Assembly: GCA_017551505.1 (NCBI GenBank) | Contig: JAFZLL010000058.1 | Coordinates: forward strand, 1-64,000 | DNA from: Eubacteriaceae bacterium | GTDB lineage: Bacteria; Bacillota; Clostridia; Eubacteriales; Anaerofustaceae | Direction of reading: 5' to 3' | Length of the DNA stretch: 64,000 nucleotides | In this document: positions 25,655 to 34,414 of the stretch, piece by piece | Layout of the letters: each line of letters starts with the position of its first letter | How positions within the stretch are numbered: the stretch's first letter is position 1 | The notes under the pieces: model-generated | What the model saw: the letters and a program-made list of their open reading frames with translations, nothing else | What the model was told of the DNA's origin: nothing | Databases searched by the model: none | Made by a program: the position numbers and the translations under genes

Positions 25655-27031
25655 ATGCTGGAGCTTTCCGACAAAACAAATCTTCTCGAACAAAAAAGCT
25701 ATCGTTACGCACTGCAGGACGTTGCCGAGCCGGTATTGTACCCGGATCTGTTCAGCTACGACGAGGTACCGCGCGTTTCGTTCAACCACCGCCGCGTTCC
25801 CATGGGGATGCCGGAGGAGGTATGGATAACCGACACGACGTTCCGCGACGGTCAGCAGTCCGTTGAGCCTTATTCAGTCAAGCAAATTGTGGATATTTTC
25901 AAGCTGATGAGCAAACTCGGAGGCCCGTTTGGGATCATCCGTCAGACGGAGTTCTTCGTATACAGTGAGAATGACAGGCAGGCAATAGCCGAATGCATGG
26001 ATCTCGGGCTCGATTTTCCGGAGATCACGACGTGGATCCGGGCAACCAAGGACGATTTCAAGCTTGTGAAGGATCTCGGAATACGTGAAACGGGCATTCT
26101 CGTATCATGCAGCGACTATCATATATTCAAGAAACTTAAGATGACGCGCAAGCAGGCGATGGATCAGTATCTGAGCACGGTCGCGATGGCGTTCGAGGCA
26201 GGCGTAGTGCCACGCTGCCATCTCGAAGACATTACCCGAGCAGATTTCTATGGCTTCGTCGTCCCATTCGTCAATGAGCTCATGAAGATGTCCGCAGACT
26301 CAGGTATCCCGGTAAAGATTCGCGCCTGCGATACGATGGGTCTCGGAGTGCCCTACACTGAAGTCGCTCTCCCGCGCAGCGTGGCGGGGATCATATACGG
26401 TCTGCAACATTATTCGGATGTGCCCAGCGAGATGCTTGAGTGGCACGGACACAACGATTTCTACAAGGCGGTTTCCAACGCCTCCACTGCTTGGCTGTAC
26501 GGTGCGTGCGCCGTCAACTGCTCGCTTCTCGGTATAGGCGAACGGACCGGCAATACCCCGCTCGAGGCGATGGTCATGGAGTACGCGTCGCTGAGAGGCT
26601 CCATGGACGGAATGGACCCGACGGTGATCACGGAGATCGCCGATTATTTCAAAAATGAGATCGGCTACAAGATCCCGGATATGACGCCATTCGTCGGCCG
26701 CAGCTTCAATACGACCAGAGCGGGCATCCATGCCGACGGCCTCATGAAGGATGAGCAGATCTACAACATTTTCGATACGACGAAGATCCTCAACAAGCGT
26801 CCGTCCGTCTTGATCGGTAAATCTTCCGGCCTTGCGGGGATCGCGTATTGGATCAACGAGAACTACAATCTCAGTGAAAACGAAAAGCTGACAAAGCATG
26901 ACGAGCTTGTCACGGCGCTGAAGAACTGGATAGACGGCGAATACGAGAAAGGCCGTCAGACGTCTTTGACAACGAGCGAGCTCGAAGGCAAGATCGAGCA
27001 GCTTTCGGGCGGCCGGCTGTGCCGCTTGTGA
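25655..27031 (+). CDS. Re-type citrate synthase (homocitrate-synthase/isopropylmalate-synthase fold)
   Basis: The enzyme would condense acetyl-CoA and oxaloacetate to citrate with Re stereospecificity, as known from some anaerobic clostridia. The 458-residue product begins with a family-specific extension (MLELSDKTNLLEQKSYRYAL). It then has the DRE-TIM barrel motif ITDTTFRDGQQSVEPYS, CHLEDITRADFYGFV, ACDTMGLGVPY, the metal-binding HGHNDFYKAVSN and GIGERTGNTPLE. It is not a 2-isopropylmalate synthase: the regulatory domain is missing, and the neighbours are aconitase and isocitrate dehydrogenase. I chose the ATG at 25655 over 25607, since the extra 16 residues are not family-like. Confidence 0.88.
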   Translation: MLELSDKTNLLEQKSYRYALQDVAEPVLYPDLFSYDEVPRVSFNHRRVPMGMPEEVWITDTTFRDGQQSVEPYSVKQIVDIFKLMSKLGGPFGIIRQTEFFVYSENDRQAIAECMDLGLDFPEITTWIRATKDDFKLVKDLGIRETGILVSCSDYHIFKKLKMTRKQAMDQYLSTVAMAFEAGVVPRCHLEDITRADFYGFVVPFVNELMKMSADSGIPVKIRACDTMGLGVPYTEVALPRSVAGIIYGLQHYSDVPSEMLEWHGHNDFYKAVSNASTAWLYGACAVNCSLLGIGERTGNTPLEAMVMEYASLRGSMDGMDPTVITEIADYFKNEIGYKIPDMTPFVGRSFNTTRAGIHADGLMKDEQIYNIFDTTKILNKRPSVLIGKSSGLAGIAYWINENYNLSENEKLTKHDELVTALKNWIDGEYEKGRQTSLTTSELEGKIEQLSGGRLCRL

Positions 27032-27050
27032 AAGGAAGGAGGATGAAACG

Positions 27051-27716
27051 ATGATCACCGACAGGCCGGTATCACTTGCAGATCAGGTATTCGAAAAGAT
27101 CGAATGGAATATCCTCAATGGGGTATATCAGCGCGGAAGCATCCTCACCGAGGCCAAACTGTGCGAGGAGCTCGGAGTCAGCCGAACCCCGGTAAGAGAG
27201 GCGATAAGAGCGCTTGAGCAGGAACACATAATCGAGTCTCAGAGCAAGGGCCTTCTTGTGCTCGGTATCACGGAGGAAGACGCCGAGTACATCTATGAGA
27301 TCAGAAAGCGGATCGAAGGACTTGCCGCTGCGGCGTGCGCCGCAAGGATCACCGAGGATGAGCTGAAGGACCTGGAGGAAACTCTGGAGCTTCAGGAGTT
27401 CTATGTAAGTAAACACGACGCAGAGAAGGTCAAGGCACTTGACAGCGAGTTTCATGAGAAGATCTACCGGCTGAGCGGAAGCGCCGTATTCTACGACACG
27501 CTCGTGCCGCTGCACAGAAAGATCCAGAAGTTCCGCAAGGCGTCCATAGAGAATAAAAGCCGGGCGATGCAGTCTTCCGCAGAACATCGGAGCATACTCA
27601 AGGCGATAGCGGCGCACGACACGGAAGCGGCTGACAAGGAGATGGCGCTGCACGTTTACAGAGCGCAGCAGTTCCTGCGCGAAATGCTCAGGGAAAAAGA
27701 GAAACAGACAAACTGA
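27051..27716 (+). CDS. GntR-family regulator, FCD (FadR) subgroup
   Basis: The 221-residue product has an N-terminal winged helix (SLADQVFEKIEWNILNGVYQ, LTEAKLCEELGVSRTPVREA, IRALEQEHII) and a C-terminal all-helical FCD ligand domain. Metal-binding residues fit FHEKIYRLSG and AEHRSILKAIAAHD. GGAGG lies eight bases before the ATG. Its position between citrate synthase and aconitase, together with the TGTATACA palindrome at the operon promoter, suggests it autoregulates the pathway in answer to an organic acid. The ligand is unknown. Confidence 0.93.
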   Translation: MITDRPVSLADQVFEKIEWNILNGVYQRGSILTEAKLCEELGVSRTPVREAIRALEQEHIIESQSKGLLVLGITEEDAEYIYEIRKRIEGLAAAACAARITEDELKDLEETLELQEFYVSKHDAEKVKALDSEFHEKIYRLSGSAVFYDTLVPLHRKIQKFRKASIENKSRAMQSSAEHRSILKAIAAHDTEAADKEMALHVYRAQQFLREMLREKEKQTN

Positions 27717-27731
27717 TCCTGGAGTACAAGA

Positions 27732-29975
27732 ATGGAAATGATCGAGAAGAGAAGCAGCGGAGTATACCTGAAGGATGGGCTTCCGGTCGATGCTCATACG
27801 GCGGATCTTAACGCCCGCGAGCGTACGATGGCATACAGAATACTCCGGGCGCATGAGAAGAAAAAAAGCAGCGACGGAAAGATGCGGATCCGATTTGATT
27901 CCATGATATCGCACGATATCACCTATGTCGGCATCATTCAGACTGCCCGCGCGTCCGGCATGAAGGAGTTCCCCATACCGTACGCAATGACGAACTGCCA
28001 TAACAGTCTGTGTGCGGTCGGAGGCACGATCAATGAGGACGATCACGCATTCGGACTTTCCGCCGCAAAAAAGTTCGGCGGGATCTACGTTCCGCCGAAT
28101 CAGGCCGTTATCCATCAGTTCGCAAGAGAGAAGCTCGCCGGGTGCGGGCAGATGGTGCTCGGCTCAGATTCCCACACCCGCTACGGATGCTACGGGACGA
28201 TGGGCGTCGGCGAGGGCGGCGGGGAGCTGGTCAAACAGCTGCTGAACAACACGTGGGATATCGACGAGCCCGAGGTGGTGCTCGTATGGGTCGAAGGCAA
28301 AGTCCCGCACGGCATCGGCCCGCATGACGTCGCGATCGCACTGGTCGCAGCGACCTTCCCTGACGGTTTTGTCAAGAACAGAGTCATGGAATTCGCCGGT
28401 CCGGGCATTGCTGATCTCGGCATGGATTTCCGTATCGGAATCGACGTGATGACGACCGAGACCAGCTGCCTTACTTCGATCTGGGCTACGGACGAGAAGG
28501 TCAGAGCGTATTACGAAAACGTCGGAAGACCGGAGGCGTATTCTCCGCTCGCCCCGGATGACGGCGCGTACTATGACAGGATGGTGACAATCCATCTTGA
28601 CAGGATGGAGTCGATGATCGCGCTCCCCTTCCATCCTTCGAAGGCATATACCATACATGAACTGCAGAAGGATCCCGAGCGGATCTTCAGGCAGATCGAG
28701 GAAGACTGCAACAAGTCGCTCGAAGGCGTGAAGCTCGATCTTTGCCGCAGCATCAATCCCGAAGGCAAGGTGCAGTGCGACCAGGGAGTCATCGTCGGCT
28801 GCGCGGGAGGCATGTACGACAACCTCGCAGAGGCTGCGGCGATCCTAAAAGGCAAAAGCATCGGAAACGGCTATTTTGATCTGTCCGTGTATCCCTCGTC
28901 GGCTCCGGTGAATCTCGCCATCCTTCGGGACGGGACTGCGGAGACATATATCGAGGCCGGAGCAGTGATCAAACCGTGTTTCTGCGGGCCATGCTTCGGC
29001 GCAGGAGACACGCCGGCAAACAACACCCTGTCGATCAGGCATGCGACCAGGAATTTCGCAAATCGCGAGGGTTCGAAGCCCTCCGACGGTCAGATAGCTG
29101 CCGTCGCGCTCATGGACGCGCGTTCGATCGCTGCGACCGCAATCAACGGAGGCGTGCTGACAGCGGCCACAGATATCGAATATACTGTCGGACCGCATGA
29201 ATACCGATACACCGATACGGTCTATAACAAACGCTGCTGGTTCGGATTCGGGAAAGCCGATCCGTCGGTCGAGCTCAAGCTGGGCCCGAATATCACGGAC
29301 TGGCCTCATATGCCGAAGATGGAGGACGACCTTCTGGTGAAACTGTGCGCCGTGATTCCCGATGAGGTCACGACGACAGACGAGCTGATACCGTCCGGCG
29401 AGACGTCGAGTTACCGATCCAATCCGGTCAAGCTGTCAGATTTTGCCCTCTCAAGACGTGTTCCCGAGTATGTCGGTAGCAGCAAGCAGGTAAAGCAGAT
29501 GGAGGAGAGACGGGAAGAAGGAGAGGCGCCCGAAGCTGTCACCGAAATCCTCAGGGCGGTCGGCGGCGAGCTTTCGAAGACCACCGTCGGCAGCTGCGTC
29601 GTTTCCAGGAAGCCGGGCGACGGATCCGCGCGGGAGCAGGCGGCGAGCTGCCAAAAGGTACTGGGCGGCTTTGCGAATATCTGCTATGAATACGCGACCA
29701 AGCGTTACAGATCCAACTGCATCAACTGGGGCATAGTCCCGTTCACAATGGACGGCACCGAGGTGTTTGATTTTTCCGAGGACGACTGGGTCTATATCCC
29801 CGGAGTCAGAGCCGGGATACTTGAAGGCAGGGAGGAATTCGACGCGGTCGTGGTCACGAAGGAAGGGACGCGGCCGCTCAAGCTGTTCTGCCGCGATCTT
29901 TCCAGTGAAGAAAAGCTCATCCTTACGGAAGGCTGCCTCATGAATTACTACGCAGCTGGCTACGGCGCGGACTGA
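27732..29975 (+). CDS. Aconitase-family hydratase (YbhJ-like)
   Basis: The enzyme would isomerise citrate to isocitrate through cis-aconitate with a 4Fe-4S cluster. The 747-residue product has HDITYVGIIQTARASG, LGSDSHTRYGCYGTMGVGEG and the three cluster cysteines in IVGCAGG (about residue 356) and KPCFCGPCFGAGDTPANN (about 415-420). The C-terminal swivelling domain follows (NWGIVPFTMDG). The arrangement is close to the E. coli YbhJ type rather than classic AcnA or AcnB. It starts 15 bases after gntR and ends 14 bases before icd. Confidence 0.9.
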   Translation: MEMIEKRSSGVYLKDGLPVDAHTADLNARERTMAYRILRAHEKKKSSDGKMRIRFDSMISHDITYVGIIQTARASGMKEFPIPYAMTNCHNSLCAVGGTINEDDHAFGLSAAKKFGGIYVPPNQAVIHQFAREKLAGCGQMVLGSDSHTRYGCYGTMGVGEGGGELVKQLLNNTWDIDEPEVVLVWVEGKVPHGIGPHDVAIALVAATFPDGFVKNRVMEFAGPGIADLGMDFRIGIDVMTTETSCLTSIWATDEKVRAYYENVGRPEAYSPLAPDDGAYYDRMVTIHLDRMESMIALPFHPSKAYTIHELQKDPERIFRQIEEDCNKSLEGVKLDLCRSINPEGKVQCDQGVIVGCAGGMYDNLAEAAAILKGKSIGNGYFDLSVYPSSAPVNLAILRDGTAETYIEAGAVIKPCFCGPCFGAGDTPANNTLSIRHATRNFANREGSKPSDGQIAAVALMDARSIAATAINGGVLTAATDIEYTVGPHEYRYTDTVYNKRCWFGFGKADPSVELKLGPNITDWPHMPKMEDDLLVKLCAVIPDEVTTTDELIPSGETSSYRSNPVKLSDFALSRRVPEYVGSSKQVKQMEERREEGEAPEAVTEILRAVGGELSKTTVGSCVVSRKPGDGSAREQAASCQKVLGGFANICYEYATKRYRSNCINWGIVPFTMDGTEVFDFSEDDWVYIPGVRAGILEGREEFDAVVVTKEGTRPLKLFCRDLSSEEKLILTEGCLMNYYAAGYGAD

Positions 29976-29989
29976 ATGGAGGAATAACT

Positions 29990-31204
29990 ATGGATAGAAT
30001 CAAGATGGCCGTACCGCTCGTGGAAATGGACGGAGACGAGATGACCCGTATCCTCTGGCAGAAGATCAAGGATATGCTCATCTGCCCGTACGTAGAGCTC
30101 AATACGGAATACTACGATCTCGGCCTGCTCAACCGCAACGCTACTGAAGACAAGGTGACCGAAGAAGCCGCCTATGCCGCGCTCAAGTACGGGGTCGCGG
30201 TCAAATGCGCCACCATCACGCCGAACTATCAGCGCATGGAGGAGTATCCGCAGCTTACGAAGATGTGGCCTTCGCCAAACGCTACTATCCGCTCGATCAT
30301 GGGAGGGACCGTTTTCCGCTCACCGATCGTCGTCGATTTCATCAAACCGGTCGTAAAGAACTGGAAGAAGCCGATCGCTATCGCACGTCACGCATACGGC
30401 GACATCTACAAGGCCGCCGAAATGGTCACGGACGAGCCCGGCGTGTGCACGATGGTGTTCAGGGGCGAGAGCGGCAAAGAACAGGCGGTCACCGTTCAGA
30501 AGGCGTCCGGTCCAGCGGTCTGGCTCGGACAGCACAACTATATCGACAGCATCCGCGATTTTGCCCGTTCATGTTTCCAATACGCCGTCGATACAAAGCA
30601 GAATCTTTGGTTTTCGACCAAGGATACGATCTCGAAGTATTATGACGGCGAGTTCCGGAAAGTGTTCGAGGCGGAGTATGAGAATTACAGGAGCCGGTTC
30701 GAGGAGCTTGGCATCACCTATTTCTATACCCTGATAGACGACGCGGTAGCCCGCGTTATCCGCTCGGAAGGCGGATACATCTGGGCGTGCAAGAATTATG
30801 ACGGCGACGTCATGAGCGATATGATCTCCACGGCATTCGGTACTATTGCCATGATGACGTCGGTACTGGTGAATCCCGACGGGAAGTACGAGTTTGAGGC
30901 TGCCCACGGTACCGTCACCCGCCATTACTACAGATATCTGAAAGGAGAAAAGACCAGCACGAACCCCATTGCGACGATTTTCGCATGGAGCGGCGCGCTC
31001 AGGAAGCGCGGCGAGCTTGACGGGAACACCCGGCTGCAACACTTCGGGGATTCGCTTGAGAAAGCCTGCTTCAACACGCTTGAGAGCGGGATCATGACGA
31101 ACGATCTCGTCCATCTCGCGGAGCCCGGATTCGAGGCGCGCGGCGTTGACACCGACGAGTTCCTTTCCGCCATTGCCGCCGAGCTGGCGAAGCTCATGGC
31201 GTGA
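29990..31204 (+). CDS. icd: NADP-dependent isocitrate dehydrogenase (type II, dimeric)
   Basis: This enzyme oxidises isocitrate to 2-oxoglutarate with NADP and a divalent metal. The 404-residue product matches the type II enzyme found in eukaryotes and some bacteria: PLVEMDGDEMTRILW at the start, ATITPNYQRMEEY, WPSPNATIRSIMGGTVFR, IARHAYGDIYKA, IDDAVARVIRSEGG, NYDGDVMSD and AAHGTVTRHYY with TSTNPIATIFAW. GGAGG precedes the ATG. With the upstream citrate synthase and hydratase it completes a path from oxaloacetate to 2-oxoglutarate, serving glutamate synthesis and NADPH supply. Confidence 0.96.
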   Translation: MDRIKMAVPLVEMDGDEMTRILWQKIKDMLICPYVELNTEYYDLGLLNRNATEDKVTEEAAYAALKYGVAVKCATITPNYQRMEEYPQLTKMWPSPNATIRSIMGGTVFRSPIVVDFIKPVVKNWKKPIAIARHAYGDIYKAAEMVTDEPGVCTMVFRGESGKEQAVTVQKASGPAVWLGQHNYIDSIRDFARSCFQYAVDTKQNLWFSTKDTISKYYDGEFRKVFEAEYENYRSRFEELGITYFYTLIDDAVARVIRSEGGYIWACKNYDGDVMSDMISTAFGTIAMMTSVLVNPDGKYEFEAAHGTVTRHYYRYLKGEKTSTNPIATIFAWSGALRKRGELDGNTRLQHFGDSLEKACFNTLESGIMTNDLVHLAEPGFEARGVDTDEFLSAIAAELAKLMA

Positions 31205-31240
31205 CCGGCTCCGGCATATACGCAGTATTATTCTGTTCAA

Positions 31241-31276
31241 AGTACGGGAGATGGATATCCGCTCCCGTACTCTTTT
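31241..31276 (+). terminator. Rho-independent terminator of the citrate operon
   Basis: AGTACGGGAG at 31241-31250 pairs with CTCCCGTACT at 31262-31271, followed by CTTTTC. It lies 36 bases after the icd stop. Confidence 0.85.
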
Positions 31277-31441
31277 CATACCATCGCGCAGAGTTCAAGA
31301 ACGTCTGCGCCGTTCTCACGTATGATCCCTTGCTCCGGCAACGGGATCCGAAAGAGCTATCAACAAAGACCCAGTGTCCTATTCCGCATTGAATAACCAA
31401 AACCCGTATGCAATAATATAAACTAAATGTGAGGTTATTCA

Positions 31442-31966
31442 ATGAAGCTTATAGTTGTAGATATTCAAAATGGGATAATGGATAACAGGCTTTATAATTT
31501 TGATGTTTTCATTAAGAGCGTGACCGGGATCATAGATGCCGCAAGAAAGAATGGAGTTGAGGTCATTTATATCCAGCATGACGACGGGCCGGGAACAGGC
31601 TTGTCCGTCGGAGATGAAGGATTTGAAATCGCAGAACAGGTATCCCCCAAGGAGAATGAAAAGAAATACATAAAGACAATCAACAGCTGTTTCGGCAATT
31701 CTGAGTTTGCAGATTATCTTAATCGATCCGGTGATAAAGATATAATAATAGTTGGGCTGCAGACAAATTTCTGCATAGACGCGTCGGTCAAATCGGCTTT
31801 TGAGAGAGGCTACAATGTAATAGTTCCCGGCGAAGCAAATACTACCTTTGATAATGACTATATGGATGGCCAGACAACCTATAAGTATTATAACGATATG
31901 ATGTGGCCGGAAAGATTTGCAAAATGCATCTCCGTTGATGCTGTGATCAAAATGATGGAACGATAA
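31442..31966 (+). CDS. Isochorismatase-family cysteine hydrolase
   Basis: The 174-residue product has the family triad: Asp in LIVVDIQNGIMD (residue 7), Lys in KYIKTINSCFG and the nucleophile Cys in VGLQTNFCIDASVKSAFERG (about residue 106). These enzymes hydrolyse amides such as nicotinamide or ureido acids, but the exact substrate is not visible. GAGGTT lies just before the ATG. It follows the citrate operon terminator by about 170 bases and is probably transcribed alone. A 40-codon frame directly after it lacks support and is not called. Confidence 0.88.
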   Translation: MKLIVVDIQNGIMDNRLYNFDVFIKSVTGIIDAARKNGVEVIYIQHDDGPGTGLSVGDEGFEIAEQVSPKENEKKYIKTINSCFGNSEFADYLNRSGDKDIIIVGLQTNFCIDASVKSAFERGYNVIVPGEANTTFDNDYMDGQTTYKYYNDMMWPERFAKCISVDAVIKMMER

Positions 31967-32136
31967 CTGAATGAGAACAAAACACACAGTTGTGCTTCCT
32001 GATAAAAAGGAAGCATATCTTTACGGTTCGCAGGTCGGATCAGCCGTATTGATTGCCCGAGACGGAGCTGAGATTACATATCAGATGATCTGATGAAACG
32101 AACTGATACGCCTGTATTAACGGAGGAGTACATCAT

Positions 32137-32604
32137 TTGAAAAGGAGAATACTCAGGATCGTTCTGGCTGTCGCAATTGCGTTTGCATTGTTTAACGCCG
32201 CCTGGTTTGTGTGGTCACACATCAAATACGGGAAACTATCCGACGGCATGGAAGCCGCTGAATTCAACACTGTTTTGAGCAAAAGATATCTTTATACGGA
32301 TGCCGACCGATACGACTATCTGGTAAAGTATCCGGACTATCTTTCTTTTACCGGAAATATGTCTGTTGGATCGCCTGCTGCAAGCGAGAACCCTTTTACA
32401 GATGCTTTGATCATATGGCCTACAATTGCCGGTGAGTATAAGTTCGGAGTACTGCTATATGAAGACGGAACTGGATATTCGGTCTATATTGATGCCAAGG
32501 GCAACGCCTTATCAAAGGAGGATGAGGACGTGGTCGCAAGGCACAGCGAAAGCATCAAGGTCCTATTTCAGAAGGCTAATGAAAAATGGGGTATCCTAGA
32601 CTGA
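32137..32604 (+). CDS. Small secreted or membrane-anchored protein of unknown function
   Basis: I do not recognise the 155-residue product. It begins with TTG, and GGAGGAG eight bases upstream decides this start. Residues 1-28 are basic then hydrophobic (KRRILRIVLAVAIAFALFNAAWFVW), a signal anchor. The outside part has GVLLYEDGTGYSVYIDAKGNAL and ends KANEKWGIL. It stands alone in a low-density region next to decayed genes. Confidence 0.65.
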   Translation: MKRRILRIVLAVAIAFALFNAAWFVWSHIKYGKLSDGMEAAEFNTVLSKRYLYTDADRYDYLVKYPDYLSFTGNMSVGSPAASENPFTDALIIWPTIAGEYKFGVLLYEDGTGYSVYIDAKGNALSKEDEDVVARHSESIKVLFQKANEKWGILD

Positions 32605-32923
32605 ATTATATAAAGTTTTTCACATATAATCCCATTTGCCGGGTCAACAGAATCGATCTGAGAGATCCGGCTCAAAAAAGCTTTGATAACAGCTTTTTAT
32701 TCAGTCCATTGTCCCATGGCATGTCGGGACGGTAGTATCGATAGATAAATGATGTTAACGAATGCGCTGAAACTTGTGAAAGATACTGAAAAGGCCTGAC
32801 CGTTCTGTTATGACCTGTTCGGTCCTGAACCGATCCTAGATAATGATGGAATATGATTCTCACCGAAGGTCTGGTTCTGCAGAGAAAGACTACTGAACAG
32901 AGTTTCCCGGCAGGGAGATCATT

Positions 32924-33229
32924 ATGGAGAATAATTCAAGCGGCCATTATTTTGAAGAGTCTGACATGGAAGGATTTGTTTCGACGTTGAAGATGCAGCA
33001 GAGGAGATAACGCTCTATCCCATGTATCTCACATTGAATCTGGCAAGGGGAGCTTGCATATAAAAAAGAGGGGCTCGTTCTGTCTAAAAAAGAAGGCGGA
33101 GAATGGGCGATCGATCATCTGCCTGAGGAATATCATCCGCTGATCAGAGCTGCCATGCGTGAATATTCCAAAAGCGCAGATTCGTATATGATAAGGTCCT
33201 TGCCAAACGTTACGCAGACTACACAATAA
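32924..33229 (+). pseudogene. Remnant of an aminoglycoside-nucleotidyltransferase-like gene (DUF4111 part)
   Basis: Reading across two frame changes gives SDMEGF, then DVEDAAEEITLYPMYLTLNL, then AYKKEGLVLSKKEGGEWAID followed by HLPEEYHPLIRAAMREY. This pattern, with an LNL...KEG..LSKKEGGEW core, is that of the helical C-terminal domain of AadA/ANT-type nucleotidyltransferases. The catalytic N-terminal GS...DxD domain is absent, and stops interrupt all frames. It is a decayed gene and not functional. Confidence 0.6.
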
Positions 33230-33438
33230 AACAAATCCGACAATCGCAGGCGAATTCTTGATGAGACAGGCCGTGTATACGGATTTGATAACGGCATTTT
33301 TCAAGCCATCGCCCCATGGCACGCAGAACGTATCGCTCTTATTAGGAGAGACAAATGATATGAAGACGACGCTTTCAGATTGCTGTATGGAAGAAAACTT
33401 CATTTCATGAAGGGATGACTGAACATCATAACTTCTCA

Positions 33439-33476
33439 AAAACAACAAACGGGAATCTCTTCCCGTTTGTTGTTTT
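33439..33476. terminator. Bidirectional hairpin terminator
   Basis: A 17-bp perfect stem (33439-33455 with 33460-33476) has the four-base loop TCTC and A/T-rich outer ends, so it can terminate from both sides. It lies about 60 bases past the stop of the minus-strand gene at 33538. Confidence 0.88.
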
Positions 33477-33537
33477 CCGCATCTGGAACGGTATCTTTAA
33501 AAATATGAAATACGGTTAATTATGTTTATGGATTTCT

Positions 33538-34356
33538 TTATACGATCTGTACTCTGCTTACCGCAAAGGCGATGACTGCTACAGCTTCAACATCTTCATC
33601 ACGGCATGATACCCTGTAGAGACCGCTGCTCATCGCTACGTCCCTGAGACCGCCTTTTCCTTCATACTCAGGCAGGATATTGGTCCCGGCGACCTTGAGA
33701 TTGGCAACTTCGATGCCGTAATGCCTTACGCGGAATGAGAATTCGACAGGATCAGGATACGGATCTACTGAATAACCCATCCCAGCAATGTATTCCCAGA
33801 TATTCTTTCCGTCAATCTTGAAATATGACTTGTCGACGATTGAGAAATTGTCTGAACCATAGGAAGTGGAAACGGTATGGCTGACTTTTTTGGTTTCTTC
33901 CTTACCGGTGATGCAGTTTTTGAAGGTAAAGACGTAATCGCTCGCCACACCCACCTTATCGCAGTTGATCTCATAGACCGGTTTTCTTTCAGGCGTTTCG
34001 AGAACATAACTCTGATTCAGCTTCCCGCAATAATGGAAGTAATAGTCATTTACCGGTGAAGTGCTGGTTCTTATTCTTTCTACTATTTCAGGCGCCACGT
34101 TCTTGTCAACCTTATCGAAATAATTGGCCTCCTCTAGGGTCGTCGCAGCAACGTTTTTGAGTCCCAGAAACGCAAAGATAACCAGAGCGATCCCTACGAC
34201 GGCAAAAATAAAATCCATCATCGGTGAATTGTCTGATGTCCATCCAGGCAGAATCATCGGAAAAAGTGCTGCCAGTATAAAGCCAATGCCGACTATCAGC
34301 ATCAGAAGATGAGTCTTGGCTTTTTCAAATTTTTTAATCAGGTTTAAGAATTTCAT
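33538..34356 (-). CDS. Membrane protein with two N-terminal helices and a beta-rich domain, 272 aa
   Basis: I do not recognise a named family. Two hydrophobic segments occur near residues 17-37 and 48-68. The rest is beta-rich: VNDYYFHYCGKLNQSYVLE, RKPVYEINCDKVGVASDYVF, SYFKIDGKNIWEYIAGMGY, FSFRVRHYGIEVANLKVAG. The alternation and the 'pVYE...' start recall tubby-like or LURP-one-type phospholipid-binding folds, which is a guess. The gene follows the large surface protein by 58 bases and ends before the bidirectional terminator, so the two form an operon. Confidence 0.68.
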   Translation of the reverse strand: MKFLNLIKKFEKAKTHLLMLIVGIGFILAALFPMILPGWTSDNSPMMDFIFAVVGIALVIFAFLGLKNVAATTLEEANYFDKVDKNVAPEIVERIRTSTSPVNDYYFHYCGKLNQSYVLETPERKPVYEINCDKVGVASDYVFTFKNCITGKEETKKVSHTVSTSYGSDNFSIVDKSYFKIDGKNIWEYIAGMGYSVDPYPDPVEFSFRVRHYGIEVANLKVAGTNILPEYEGKGGLRDVAMSSGLYRVSCRDEDVEAVAVIAFAVSRVQIV

Positions 34357-34414
34357 AAATCTCTTCTCTTATTATTTTTTCCCGTTAATCCCGTTTTGTA
34401 AAAGGAGTCTTTTC

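Noticed and set aside
27072-28115. A 347-codon minus-strand frame opposite gntR and aconitase
   Set aside because: It spans two well-supported genes on the other strand and shows no recognisable domain.
31971-32093. A 40-codon frame directly after the isochorismatase-family gene
   Set aside because: It has no convincing ribosome-binding site and no recognisable product; it may be a remnant or chance.
33029-33448. A 139-codon minus-strand frame in the decayed region
   Set aside because: It is antisense to the nucleotidyltransferase remnant, has no family resemblance and includes one arm of the bidirectional terminator.
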